A stretch of DNA of 64,000 nucleotides, from NCBI GenBank assembly GCA_030524635.1, contig JAUNGG010000001.1, positions 1 through 64,000 on the forward strand, given 5' to 3'. Shown in pieces: positions 52,740 to 61,812 of this stretch. The DNA is from Lachnospiraceae bacterium (GTDB lineage: Bacteria > Bacillota > Clostridia > Lachnospirales > Lachnospiraceae). A program made the translations under genes and the position numbers. The notes under the pieces are model-generated. The model worked only from the letters and a program-made list of their open reading frames with translations. It made no database searches and was not told the origin of the DNA. Position 1 is the first letter of the stretch; every line of letters begins with the position of its first letter.

Positions 52740-53648
52740 TCATTCGCTTTTATGGAGCTTCTGGAGTTCCTGATAGATAGCGTCACAATCATAATCCGGG
52801 GCAAAATGCTTTGCGATATCACAAATCTCTGAAATAACTGAGATATCTTCTTCCAGATCGCCTGATATCGTTTCCGGGGTCTTGCCTTTTAACAGTTTTT
52901 TACAAGTCATCTGAATTAGTTTTTTCGATTCGCCCTCTGCGATACCTTTGGCTTCCCGTTCAATTAATTCATCAGCGAATAATTCTCGTAATGCGTCACA
53001 CATTTTCCATTCCTCCTCATATTGCTGCTTATTTGCTCGAATCACCAAGTCCATGAGAGCAGAATATAATGGACTTTTTTCTTTGCCTTTATAGGCGCGG
53101 ATCAATGGCTCAATATCGTCTTGTACAGTTAGATCCTCACGCAGGCTGTTGAGCCATAAATTATCATCTTTTGATAAGGAATGGTTAATGATAATTTGCG
53201 TAGGAAATAAAAGTCCGGTTACATAATAGATTCCAGGAAATGCTTTTGTGATCTTAACCTGATAGCGATTTCTCAAATGCTTCATCATTTCTCGGGGATA
53301 ATGGTTGGTAACCATAGTCATGGTTAGTTCATCTGGTGATATCTCCATTACTTTTTCTGTATCAGACTGATATAGGCAAATGTAGCCGATCACCTTGTAA
53401 AAATCATTGATACTGAGATAATCATCAGGACTTTTGTATTCAACAATATTGTGCTGGCGAAAAAGCTGTCCCAGATTCTTTTTGATCGTTCGGCCAGGAG
53501 CCATCTTAATGATCAAGGTATCAATTGCCAGTGGTTTTTTTGTTAGATTGTATTCTGGAAAAAATTGAAGATAATCTTTCTCATCCCAAAATTCAATTTC
53601 CATGGCGGCTTGAAACGCAGGATGCCATTGAAGTTTTTGGTTATCCAT
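52740..53648 (-). CDS. PD-(D/E)XK nuclease-fold protein, Rpn/transposase-like
   Basis: A 302-residue protein. The N-terminal half has a nuclease-fold pattern: IDTLIIK followed by NIVEYKSPDDYLSINDFYK (the E-x-K core). The C-terminal half is helical, with AKGIAEGESKKLI, a tail common in Rpn-like recombination-promoting nucleases. Such genes are often multicopy in Lachnospiraceae and frequently misnamed. ATG 53648 follows AGGAGGG; the longer frame to 53708 would run through the promoter. The gene and its upstream region are more AT-rich than the neighbours, suggesting acquisition. Confidence 0.72.
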   Translation of the reverse strand: MDNQKLQWHPAFQAAMEIEFWDEKDYLQFFPEYNLTKKPLAIDTLIIKMAPGRTIKKNLGQLFRQHNIVEYKSPDDYLSINDFYKVIGYICLYQSDTEKVMEISPDELTMTMVTNHYPREMMKHLRNRYQVKITKAFPGIYYVTGLLFPTQIIINHSLSKDDNLWLNSLREDLTVQDDIEPLIRAYKGKEKSPLYSALMDLVIRANKQQYEEEWKMCDALRELFADELIEREAKGIAEGESKKLIQMTCKKLLKGKTPETISGDLEEDISVISEICDIAKHFAPDYDCDAIYQELQKLHKSE

Positions 53649-53664
53649 GTGATACCCTCCTTTT

Positions 53665-53693
53665 ATTATAGTGAAAAATATTTGTAATATCAA
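53665..53693 (-). promoter_or_regulatory. Promoter of the PD-(D/E)XK gene
   Basis: On the minus strand TTGATA (complement of 53688-53693), 17-base spacer, TATAAT (complement of 53665-53670). Confidence 0.7.
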
Positions 53694-53825
53694 TGAAAAA
53701 GTTAGCACAAATTATCTGATTGAGCAAAATGAAATTGGAAATAAAAAGGAAAATAAGGAAAAAATTTACAGTTTAACTATAACAAAATTTTGTGAAAATG
53801 TCAATAAAAATTCCTGAAATTTACA

Positions 53826-53877
53826 AAAAAGAACCTTTGCTCGAACACATCATTTGTGCAGATCAAAGATTCTTTTT
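53826..53877. terminator. Terminator between ABC fusion and nuclease genes
   Basis: AAAAAGAACCTTTG (53826-53839) pairs with CAAAGATTCTTTTT (53864-53877, one mismatch), with an inner CACA/TGTG hairpin. Orientation allows use by the minus-strand ABC unit; it is followed by T-rich sequence on the plus strand as well. Confidence 0.8.
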
Positions 53878-53946
53878 GTTTTTTTTATATATAGGGTGAA
53901 ATGTGAATAAGCTATTTGGAAAACAGAAACTTTTGCTAAAATAGAA

Positions 53947-55371
53947 TCAGGAAAGCTTCACCAGCTGGCTTCCCATCCAGGCAAGCTCCTCCTCCTGATG
54001 GGTAGAAAAGATCAGCAGCTTGCCGGCGCTTTTTTCTAAAATATACTGGATCACGATCTGTTTATTCTCCTCATCCAGCCCGGTAAAGGGCTCGTCCATG
54101 ATGATCATATCGGAGGAGGCGAGAAGCGCTCTGGCGATGGCAGTACGCCGCTTCATGCCGCCGCTTAAGGTGGAGACCGGACGGGTCAAACATTCTGCCG
54201 GGAGGATTCTGGATAGCTCTTCGGCAATCTGGCGCTTCGAATATTCCGGCGCAGCCAGACGGATATTTTCGATGGGGGAAAAGCTTTCACAGAGCCGGTT
54301 TTCCTGGAAAACGGCAGAGGCAAAATCCCTCCTCCATGGTCCATCCCGCCGGATCGATCCGGAATCCATGGATTCCAGCCCCAGCAGAATATTGAAAAAT
54401 GTGGTTTTCCCGGAGCCGGATGGTCCCATGATGCAGTAGGAATGACCGGACTGCAGGCGGAGGGTAAGGTGGTCAAGAACCTTTAAGTCACCGAAGGATT
54501 TTGACAGATTGGAGATCGTTAAACTGTGCATCCCTGAAGCGCTGGCATGGATTGTGCCGGTTTGTCCGGAGCATCCTGATACAGGCAGGTCTGCCGAGCG
54601 GAAGACTCCATGACCATGCTCTGTCCATCCCAAAACCACCAGGAATGCCTTCTCAAACAGAGCGCTTGCCAGGATGATAACCAGAGTCCAGGCAAACAGC
54701 TCCGCTGTGCTTAAGTATATTTTCGACAGATAAAGCTGTTCTCCGATGGTGTGGTCAGGTACCCCGATGACTTCTGCGGCAATGCCGGATTTCCAGCTCA
54801 TGCCTAAGGCGGTTTTGCAGCTGCTCTTCAGATAAGGAAGGAGAGCAGGCCAGTAAAGGCCATATACTTTGCGCCATCCGGTGATGCCAAACACGGCAGC
54901 CATTTCCAGAAGCTTTTGATCGGTGCTTCTCAGCCCGGCGATGGTATTGACATAAATAATGGGAAACACCACCAAGAAGGCGATCAGAACCGACAGGTTT
55001 TCCGATCCCATCCAGATCAGGGCCAGAATCACGAAGGAAGCGACCGGAACGGATTTCATAAAAGAAATAGCCGGAGCCAGGAATTCATCCAAAAGCGGGA
55101 GGAAAAAGGCAGCCCATCCTACCAGGATCCCGCAGAGGAAGGCTGCCAGAAAACCCAGGCTGATCTTGCCGAAGGACATGGCGATGGACCGCCAGAAGTC
55201 CGGTTCCGGAAGAAGATGGATCAGTACCTTTAATACATCCAAGGGTCCTACTAAGAGGATGTCATTTCCCACGGCCCAGGCGCCAGCCTGCCAGATGCCA
55301 AGCCATATGAGGATGATCAGAGCAGTCCGGTGAGGCTTTTGAATCAAAGATTTTGGGGTAGAAGGTTTCAT
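53947..55371 (-). CDS. Fused ABC permease-ATPase, SsuC/TauC-SsuB/TauB type
   Basis: A 474-residue single polypeptide. Residues 1-255 are a six-span permease of the nitrate/sulfonate/taurine/thiamine-precursor group (SFMKSVPVASFVILALIW, EMAAVFGITGWRKVYGLYWP). Residues about 285-474 are an ABC ATPase: GPSGSGKTT (about 314), LSGGMKRR, MIIMDEPFTGLD, STHQEEE. In most bacteria these are separate genes. Reading is open throughout, with a 30-residue linker, so it is a true fusion. It is preceded by the cognate lipoprotein gene. Confidence 0.87.
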   Translation of the reverse strand: MKPSTPKSLIQKPHRTALIILIWLGIWQAGAWAVGNDILLVGPLDVLKVLIHLLPEPDFWRSIAMSFGKISLGFLAAFLCGILVGWAAFFLPLLDEFLAPAISFMKSVPVASFVILALIWMGSENLSVLIAFLVVFPIIYVNTIAGLRSTDQKLLEMAAVFGITGWRKVYGLYWPALLPYLKSSCKTALGMSWKSGIAAEVIGVPDHTIGEQLYLSKIYLSTAELFAWTLVIILASALFEKAFLVVLGWTEHGHGVFRSADLPVSGCSGQTGTIHASASGMHSLTISNLSKSFGDLKVLDHLTLRLQSGHSYCIMGPSGSGKTTFFNILLGLESMDSGSIRRDGPWRRDFASAVFQENRLCESFSPIENIRLAAPEYSKRQIAEELSRILPAECLTRPVSTLSGGMKRRTAIARALLASSDMIIMDEPFTGLDEENKQIVIQYILEKSAGKLLIFSTHQEEELAWMGSQLVKLS

Positions 55372-55406
55372 AGTGCGGCTCCTTATGTTACAATAAAAAT
55401 CGATGA

Positions 55407-55440
55407 AAAACGGGTCAGCGATTACCGGCTGACCCGTTTT
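55407..55440 (-). terminator. Attenuator between lipoprotein and fused ABC genes
   Basis: AAAACGGGTCAGC (55407-55419) pairs perfectly with GCTGACCCGTTTT (55428-55440); on the minus strand the stem ends in a T run. It would favour the lipoprotein over the transporter. Confidence 0.75.
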
Positions 55441-55480
55441 CGGATATAAGAATGGTTTCTCTGCAGCGATTGCAGCATTT

Positions 55481-56617
55481 TTATTTTACATAATAAAAAC
55501 CATCTTCAGGAAGCTTTCCGCCCACCGAAGTCGGATCCTGATCAAAAAGAACTTGTAAGTATCCGCTTAAAGCATCCTTCATCTCACTTCCGGTAATACA
55601 GGTGATATTGCAGTAAGGCAGTGCCTTCTTTGCAACCGGCGCTTTCTCGATAATGCCGGTTTTTGCTACCAGCTCTGCAGCCTGGTCAACCTGGTCGTCA
55701 ACATAAGCAGCAGATTTCTCATGCTCCTTCAGGAATGCCTCTACTGCATCCGGGTATTCCTCCAGAAATTCATTGCGTACTACGGTAACACCAGTTACCA
55801 GACGGCTTCCGCCCTCCTTCTGGGCATCATCCCACTCTTTGGTCAGATCCAGCACGATCTTTAAGGCTTCATTCTGTGCGCAGGCAGCGGTTACAAATGG
55901 CTGAGGCAGCACGCCGATGGCATCCGGCTGTTCCTTTAAGAGGGCAGCCACCTCAGCAGCCTCTGACTTGAATTCCAGAGTTACATCAGATTCTGACAGG
56001 CCATTTGCAGAGAGAAGATACTGGAACACGTAGTCCGGCGTGGTTCCCTTGCCGGTCATGTAAATGGTTCTGCCCTTTAAATCCTCCATGGACTGGATGG
56101 AATCATCCGAGGCTACCACATAGAGAACGCCAAGGGTGTTGATATCAATGACAGAGATCTGTCCCTGGGTCTTATTGTACAGGACACTTGCAACATTAGC
56201 AGGTATTAAAGCGATATCCACATCACCGCTGATCACCTTTGGAAGCAGCTCATCAGCAGCCGTTACCATGGTAAAATCATACTGATTTGCCGCCTTGCCT
56301 TCCTCCGCCATCTCCATTAAAAACACCAGGCCCATAGAGGTGGGTCCCTTTAAGGAGCCGATGCGGACAGCAGCCCCTTCACCGGAATCAGCAGCTTCCG
56401 GAGTTTCCTCGCCGGCATTTGCTTCTGGTTTGGCTTCGGATGTATCTGCCTCTGCTATCGTTGTTTCTTCTTCTGATTTTTCCCCAGAGGTTTCGGCTGC
56501 AGCAGCCTCTGTGGTGGTTTCCGGCGCAGCCGTAGTTTCCGGTGCGGAAGAACCGCATCCAGCCAGCATCACGGCAGCCATGGCACCGGCTAATAAACAG
56601 ATTATTGATTTTTTCAT
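55481..56617 (-). CDS. SsuA/THI5-like ABC substrate-binding lipoprotein
   Basis: A 378-residue lipoprotein with lipobox MLAGC and Cys21, a long Ala/Glu/Thr/Pro linker to about residue 75, and a binding domain of the SsuA/THI5/NMT1 type (VRIGSLKGPTSMGLVFLME, PANVASVLYNKTQGQ). Homologues bind alkanesulfonates, nitrate, or pyrimidine thiamine precursors; here no riboswitch or catabolic gene narrows the choice. It pairs with the fused permease-ATPase gene downstream. Confidence 0.85.
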   Translation of the reverse strand: MKKSIICLLAGAMAAVMLAGCGSSAPETTAAPETTTEAAAAETSGEKSEEETTIAEADTSEAKPEANAGEETPEAADSGEGAAVRIGSLKGPTSMGLVFLMEMAEEGKAANQYDFTMVTAADELLPKVISGDVDIALIPANVASVLYNKTQGQISVIDINTLGVLYVVASDDSIQSMEDLKGRTIYMTGKGTTPDYVFQYLLSANGLSESDVTLEFKSEAAEVAALLKEQPDAIGVLPQPFVTAACAQNEALKIVLDLTKEWDDAQKEGGSRLVTGVTVVRNEFLEEYPDAVEAFLKEHEKSAAYVDDQVDQAAELVAKTGIIEKAPVAKKALPYCNITCITGSEMKDALSGYLQVLFDQDPTSVGGKLPEDGFYYVK

Positions 56618-56678
56618 AATACATTTCCTCTCTTTTTTTAATTACCTTTCGGAGCCGAGTAAGTGCTCCGTTCCGCTC

Positions 56679-56707
56679 ATTATACCGCGTTTGGAGGCTT
56701 TTGGCAA
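56679..56707 (-). promoter_or_regulatory. Promoter of the SsuA-like operon
   Basis: On the minus strand TTGCCA (complement of 56702-56707), 17-base spacer, TATAAT (complement of 56679-56684). A GGAGC/GCTCC hairpin follows in the leader. Confidence 0.75.
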
Positions 56708-56837
56708 TTAGATAAGCAGGCGGAAGAACAGAAGTTTTCTCAAAAAGTGGGATATGCCAACCTGATACCAATCTGCATCAAGACAATATGTTCACAGAAA
56801 AATGCAAAAAACCTTAAGATTTGTAACAAAAATAATA

Positions 56838-56866
56838 TTGATAAGAAGTTCACAATATGCGATAAT
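56838..56866 (+). promoter_or_regulatory. Promoter of the hydrogenase operon
   Basis: TTGATA (56838-56843), 17-base spacer, GATAAT (56861-56866) with extended TGC. The 116-base leader after it has GC-rich partial inverted repeats but no fold I can assign. Nothing else is seen in the 365-base divergent gap. Confidence 0.6.
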
Positions 56867-56982
56867 AATAACAAGAGCGCCCACTCGGGCCGCATGCTGT
56901 CAGGCTTTCAGATCATCGCTTTCATTGGGCCGGACTGCATGGCAGTGTGAAATTAACTTACATATTTGCGGAGGGATTACTT

Positions 56983-57222
56983 ATGAAGGTAACAATTTGT
57001 ATCGGAAGTGCATGTCATTTAAAAGGCTCCAGAGAGATCATCCAGAAGCTGCAGGAGCTGGTTAAGGTAAATGGAGTAGGCGATAAGGTTGATTTAAACG
57101 GTGCATTCTGCAGCGGCAACTGTGTAAATGGTGTGTGCGTGACAGTAGATGGAACCCTGTTTTCCGTGTCACCGGAAACTGCAGAGGATTTCTTTAAGAA
57201 GGAGATTATGGGGAGGCTGTAA
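56983..57222 (+). CDS. Thioredoxin-like [2Fe-2S] ferredoxin
   Basis: A 79-residue protein resembling the C-terminal ferredoxin domain of NuoE/HymA. Cysteines in CIGSACH and FCSGNCVNGVC supply the cluster ligands. ATG 56983 follows GGAGGG; the upstream in-frame ATG at 56947 has no site. It is three bases from the hydrogenase gene and probably passes electrons to or from it. Confidence 0.82.
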   Translation: MKVTICIGSACHLKGSREIIQKLQELVKVNGVGDKVDLNGAFCSGNCVNGVCVTVDGTLFSVSPETAEDFFKKEIMGRL

Positions 57223-57225
57223 GCC

Positions 57226-58968
57226 ATGAAAAAGATTATTGACTTTAAAGCCACAAAATGTAAGCATTGCTATAAATGTGTGCGTTACTGTGATGTAAAA
57301 GCCATCACCATCAAAGACGAACGTGCCGAGATCATGCCGGACCACTGTGTTTTGTGCGGACATTGTCTTCAGGTCTGTCCCCAGTCTGCTAAGACCCTGG
57401 TCAGCGATTTGGATATGGTGAAATATATGGTAAAGCGGGGGGAGACGGTGGTGGTTTCCATCGCGCCTTCCTACATGGGACTGCTGCGGCACCGTTCCAT
57501 CGGCCAGATCAATACTGCTTTGAGAAAGCTGGGTTTTGCAGACGTGCGGGAAACCTCTGAGGGTGCAGCGGTTGTGACGGCAGAGTACGACCGCCTGCTG
57601 GTAGAAGGACAGATGGAAAACATTATTACCACCTGCTGTCCCAGTGTAAATGATCTGATTGAGATCTATTATCCGCAGCTTGTGACCTTCATGGCTCCTG
57701 TGGTTTCTCCTATGGTGGCTCACGGCATGATGCTGCGCAAGGAGTATGGTCCTAATGCAAAGATCGTGTTCCTTGGCCCATGTATCGCAAAGAAAAAGGA
57801 AGCGGCAGACGAGCGGCATCCCGGTTATATCAATGCGGTCCTGAATTTCAATGATATCAGCCGCTGGCTGGAGGAAGAAGGAATCGATATTGAGGATTGT
57901 GAGGACACTCCGTTTAAGCAGCTTGACCCGAAGGTAAACCGTCTGTATCCGGTGACCAACGGCGTGGTGAACTCCGTCCTGGCTACCCAGAAGAAGGTAG
58001 ACCACTACCACAAGTTTTATGTGCATGGCACGAAAAACTGCATCGACTTATGCGAAAGCCTGGTAAAGGGCGAGCTGACCGGCTGCTTTATCGAGGCTAA
58101 CATGTGCTCCGGCGGCTGCGTGAAGGGGCCGACTGTGGAGGATGATAAGTTTATTTCCCGGTTTAAGATCAAGCTGGATATGGAAGAGAACATTCCAAGA
58201 GAGCCTGCTGATGAAAACGGTCTGGCCAAGGCCATGGAAGGTATCAGCTTCCAGAAGATTTTCCAGGACAAGGCGCCGAGGGATCCTATGCCAAATGAGG
58301 CTCAGATCCGCGACATTCTGGCAAAGATCGGCAAGACCAAGCCGGAGGATGAGTTAAACTGCGGAGCCTGCGGATATGCTACCTGCCGGGAAAAGGCGAT
58401 TGCAGTTTACCAGAAGAAGGCAGAGCTTGACATGTGTATCCCATATATGCATGATAAGGCGGAGTCTCTGGCCAACCTGGTAATGGAGACCTCCCCCAAT
58501 ATGGTTCTGATCGTGGACCGGGATATGAAGATCAAGGAGTATTCTGCTGTGGGTGAGAAGTTCTTTGGAAAGACCAGGCAGGAAGCACTCCAGATGTACC
58601 TTTATGAGTTTATTGATCCAACGGACTTCCAGTGGGTGTTCGATACGAAGAACAGCATCCATGGAAAGAAGGTTACCTATTCCGATTACAATAATCTGTC
58701 AACCCTGCAGAATATCGTTTACGTGGAGAAGGAGGATGTGGTTCTCGCCACTCTGATCGATATTACCAAGGAAGAGGAGCAGGCGAAGGCAGATTACGAG
58801 AAGAAGCTGGAAACCATTGACCTGGCACAGAAGGTTATCCATAAGCAGATGATGGTAGCGCAGGAAATCGCCGGATTGTTAGGTGAGACCACAGCGGAGA
58901 CGAAGACGACGCTGACGAAGCTGTGCTATTCCTTGCTGGAGGATGGAAGTGAAAGCGAGGTTAAATAA
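57226..58968 (+). CDS. Sensory [FeFe] hydrogenase with PAS domain (HydS, group C type)
   Basis: A 580-residue cytoplasmic protein. Two 4Fe-4S motifs (CKHCYKCVRYC, CVLCGHCLQVC) occupy residues 10-55. The H-cluster domain spans about 75-350: L1 TTCCPS, L2 GPCIAKKKEA, L3 NMCSGGCVKGP. A further cysteine cluster (CGACGYATC) lies near 380 and a PAS domain at about 415-510, ending in a coiled-coil tail. The altered H-cluster motifs plus PAS fit the group C enzymes thought to sense H2 rather than turn it over. Its stop overlaps the phosphatase start. Confidence 0.87.
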   Translation: MKKIIDFKATKCKHCYKCVRYCDVKAITIKDERAEIMPDHCVLCGHCLQVCPQSAKTLVSDLDMVKYMVKRGETVVVSIAPSYMGLLRHRSIGQINTALRKLGFADVRETSEGAAVVTAEYDRLLVEGQMENIITTCCPSVNDLIEIYYPQLVTFMAPVVSPMVAHGMMLRKEYGPNAKIVFLGPCIAKKKEAADERHPGYINAVLNFNDISRWLEEEGIDIEDCEDTPFKQLDPKVNRLYPVTNGVVNSVLATQKKVDHYHKFYVHGTKNCIDLCESLVKGELTGCFIEANMCSGGCVKGPTVEDDKFISRFKIKLDMEENIPREPADENGLAKAMEGISFQKIFQDKAPRDPMPNEAQIRDILAKIGKTKPEDELNCGACGYATCREKAIAVYQKKAELDMCIPYMHDKAESLANLVMETSPNMVLIVDRDMKIKEYSAVGEKFFGKTRQEALQMYLYEFIDPTDFQWVFDTKNSIHGKKVTYSDYNNLSTLQNIVYVEKEDVVLATLIDITKEEEQAKADYEKKLETIDLAQKVIHKQMMVAQEIAGLLGETTAETKTTLTKLCYSLLEDGSESEVK

Positions 58969-60146
58969 TGGGCGTTACGGTAGATGTTGCTTATAAAAGC
59001 TTAAACAAATTTACGGAGATCCTGTGCGGCGACAAGGTGGAGATTCTCCAGACCAAGGATTCAGATATTATGATTCTGGCCGACGGCATGGGAAGCGGCG
59101 TAAAAGCCAACATTCTTGCCACCCTGACCTCAAAGATCCTGGGAACCATGTTCTTAAACGGAGCTACCCTGGAGGAATGTGTGGACACCATTGTTCAGAC
59201 CCTTCCGGTATGTCAGGTGCGTCAGGTCGCCTATTCCACGTTCAGTATTCTCCAGGTTTACAATAACGGCGATGCCTATCTGGTGGAATTTGACAATCCC
59301 GGCTGTATCTTTATCCGGGACGGAAAGCTGATGCCCATCCCCCAGAATATCCGGGAGGTGGAAGGAAAGAAGATCAATGAATACCGTTTCACCGTTAAGA
59401 AGGGCGATGCCTTCATTCTGATGAGTGACGGCACCATCCACGCAGGTGTGGGCGAGCTTCTGAATTTCGGATGGCTGTGGGAGGACATCGCTGCCTATGC
59501 AGTCAAGCAGTACGCATTGACCGTATCTGCAGTCCGACTGGCCAATGCAGTCAGCCAGGCCTGCGATGAGCTTTACGAGTACCGCCCCGGCGATGACACT
59601 ACAGTAGCGGTTATGCGTATTATCGACAGCAAGCCGGTGCATGTGATGACCGGTCCTGCCAAGAATCCGGAGGATGATATCCGTATGGTGCAGGAGTTCA
59701 TGAGCGACCCGACGGCAAAGACCGTGGTCTGCGGAGGAACCAGCGCTACCATTGTATCCAGAGTGCTGAACCGGAAGCTGGATGTATCCCTGGATTATGT
59801 GGATCCGGAGATCCCGCCCATCGCTTATATGGATGGAATCGATCTGGTGACAGAAGGTGTCCTTACCTTAAACCGTGTGCTTCAGCTTCTCCGCCGTTAT
59901 GTGAAGAATGAAACCATATCCGAGGACTTTTTCCTGGAGCTGGATAAGCCCAACGGAGCTTCCATGGTGGCAAAGATGATCATTGAGGACTGCACTGAGG
60001 TACATATGTATGTAGGAAAGGCCATCAATAGTGCCTACCAGAACCCTGGCATCCCATTTGACTTAGGTATCCGCCAGAATCTGGTGGAGCAGCTGAAGAA
60101 CACCATCGAGGAGATGGGAAAGAAAGTGATTGTAACATATTACTAA
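58968..60146 (+). CDS. SpoIIE-type PP2C protein phosphatase
   Basis: A 392-residue protein. Residues 1-220 hold a PPM phosphatase of the SpoIIE type, with metal-binding aspartates in LADGMGSG, LMSDGTIHAG and DDTTVAV. Residues about 225-392 have no recognised domain. Such enzymes usually dephosphorylate anti-sigma antagonist (STAS) proteins. Start overlaps the sensory hydrogenase stop, strong evidence of joint function: H2 state would set phosphatase activity (inference). No STAS target is in the window. Confidence 0.84.
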   Translation: MGVTVDVAYKSLNKFTEILCGDKVEILQTKDSDIMILADGMGSGVKANILATLTSKILGTMFLNGATLEECVDTIVQTLPVCQVRQVAYSTFSILQVYNNGDAYLVEFDNPGCIFIRDGKLMPIPQNIREVEGKKINEYRFTVKKGDAFILMSDGTIHAGVGELLNFGWLWEDIAAYAVKQYALTVSAVRLANAVSQACDELYEYRPGDDTTVAVMRIIDSKPVHVMTGPAKNPEDDIRMVQEFMSDPTAKTVVCGGTSATIVSRVLNRKLDVSLDYVDPEIPPIAYMDGIDLVTEGVLTLNRVLQLLRRYVKNETISEDFFLELDKPNGASMVAKMIIEDCTEVHMYVGKAINSAYQNPGIPFDLGIRQNLVEQLKNTIEEMGKKVIVTYY

Positions 60147-60238
60147 TTCCGAAGATGCATCCGTTTGGCAGCAGCTCATGCAGGCTGCGCCGAAGGATTA
60201 CATTAATTTTAACATGGAGTTTTAGAGGAGGAAAAATC

Positions 60239-61690
60239 ATGGTAACAAATGACGCAACAATCTTACGCCTGAAGCATGATGTTCTGTATGAAGTAGCAAA
60301 ACGGGCATGGGAGGGCACGCTGGAGGAAGAGAGAGATCAGATTCCATATGAGATGATCCCAGGACCGCAGGCCACCTATCGCTGCTGTATTTATAAAGAA
60401 AGAGAGATCATTAAGCAGAGAGTCCGCCTGGCAGAGGGCAAATGCCCTACCGGACGGGATACCAGGAATGTAGTTCAGGTCATCAACGCGGCCTGCGAGG
60501 AGTGTCCCATCGCATCCTACATCGTAACGGACAACTGCCGGAAATGTATGGGCAAGGCCTGCCAGAATTCCTGTAATTTCGGAGCCATCTCCATGGGTAA
60601 TGAGCATGCTCATATTGACCCCAATAAGTGTAAAGAGTGCGGCAAGTGCGCTCAGGCATGTCCATACAATGCAATCGCACACTTAGAGCGTCCTTGTAAG
60701 AAGGTATGCCCGGTAGATGCCATCACTTATGATGAGTACGGCATCTGTGTGATCGATGAGAATAAATGTATCCAGTGCGGCGCCTGCATCCACAGCTGCC
60801 CATTCGGTGCAGTGGGAACCAAGACCTTCGTGGTAGATATTATTAAGCTGATGAAGGCCGGAAAGCGGGTTGTGGCTATGGTTGCACCTGCAACAGAGGG
60901 ACAGTTCGGCAAGAATATCACCATGGCAAGCTGGAAGACCGCATTAAAGAGAGTTGGCTTTGACGATATGGTAGAGGTAGGCTTAGGCGGTGATATGACT
61001 GCTGCTTACGAGGCAGAAGAGTGGGCAGAGGCTTATAAGGAAGGCAAGAAGATGACTACCTCCTGCTGTCCGGCATTTGTGAACATGATCAAGAAGCATT
61101 TCCCAATGCTGGAAGAAAATATGTCCACTACCGTTTCTCCTATGTGCGCGGTTTCCCGTATGTTAAAATCTCAGGATCCAAACGTGATTACCGTATTTAT
61201 CGGACCGTGTATCGCAAAGAAGAGTGAGGCTTTGGATTTAAATATTCAGGGCAATGCAGATTATGCACTGACCTTTGGCGAGGTTCGTGCCATGATGCGT
61301 GCCAAGGGCGTGGAGCTAGAGCCGGAGGAAAACGATTACCAGGAAGGCTCTGTATTCGGAAAGCGCTTCGGCAATGGCGGCGGTGTTACCAATGCAGTGC
61401 TGCAGTGCTTCAAGGAGATGGGCGAGGATATCCAGCCGAAAGTGGCACGGTGCAGCGGCGGCGCCGAATGCAAGAAGGCTCTGCTTCTGATGAAGGTAGG
61501 CCGGCTGCCTGAGGACTTTATCGAGGGTATGGCCTGCGCCGGCGGCTGTGTAGGCGGTCCCAGCAAGCACAAGGCTGAGATGGAAGCAAAGAAGGACAGG
61601 GATACTTTGATCGGTCAGGCAGATGACCGCAAGGTGCTGGAAAACTTAAAGAAGTATCCAATGGACCAGTTCTCGATGCACCGCCATTAA
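60239..61690 (+). CDS. [FeFe] hydrogenase, group B-like
   Basis: A 483-residue enzyme. Several 4Fe-4S motifs lie at about residues 100-195 (CRKCMGKAC, CKECGKCAQAC, CIQCGACIHSC). The H-cluster motifs are L1 TSCCPAF, L2 GPCIAKKSEA and L3 MACAGGCVGGP. This is the group B pattern (Ala in L3 where group A has Pro). The likely reaction is reversible H2 production or uptake with ferredoxin. ATG 60239 follows GAGGAGG; the frame upstream to 60155 lacks one. It ends the operon. Confidence 0.87.
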   Translation: MVTNDATILRLKHDVLYEVAKRAWEGTLEEERDQIPYEMIPGPQATYRCCIYKEREIIKQRVRLAEGKCPTGRDTRNVVQVINAACEECPIASYIVTDNCRKCMGKACQNSCNFGAISMGNEHAHIDPNKCKECGKCAQACPYNAIAHLERPCKKVCPVDAITYDEYGICVIDENKCIQCGACIHSCPFGAVGTKTFVVDIIKLMKAGKRVVAMVAPATEGQFGKNITMASWKTALKRVGFDDMVEVGLGGDMTAAYEAEEWAEAYKEGKKMTTSCCPAFVNMIKKHFPMLEENMSTTVSPMCAVSRMLKSQDPNVITVFIGPCIAKKSEALDLNIQGNADYALTFGEVRAMMRAKGVELEPEENDYQEGSVFGKRFGNGGGVTNAVLQCFKEMGEDIQPKVARCSGGAECKKALLLMKVGRLPEDFIEGMACAGGCVGGPSKHKAEMEAKKDRDTLIGQADDRKVLENLKKYPMDQFSMHRH

Positions 61691-61729
61691 GAAAGGGCGT
61701 TATTAAGAAAGACGTAATGAAAAAGAGAA

Positions 61730-61765
61730 AACCGGGAAGACGATTCTTCCCGGTTATCCATTTTT
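61730..61765 (+). terminator. Terminator of the hydrogenase operon
   Basis: AACCGGGAAGA (61730-61740) pairs with TCTTCCCGGTT (61745-61755) around a four-base loop, then ATCCATTTTTT. Confidence 0.85.
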
Positions 61766-61812
61766 TATGTTTATGAACAGTATTGTGCAGAGAAGCATGA
61801 AGGAGAAAAAGA

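Noticed and set aside
53649-53946. Insertion sequence remnants around the PD-(D/E)XK gene
   Set aside because: AT-rich, but no terminal inverted repeats, target duplications or transposase fragments could be found.
57169-58026. Minus-strand 285-residue ORF opposite the sensory hydrogenase
   Set aside because: It mirrors the codon pattern of a clearly homologous plus-strand gene, has no ribosome site and is rich in His/Arg/Leu typical of antisense shadows.
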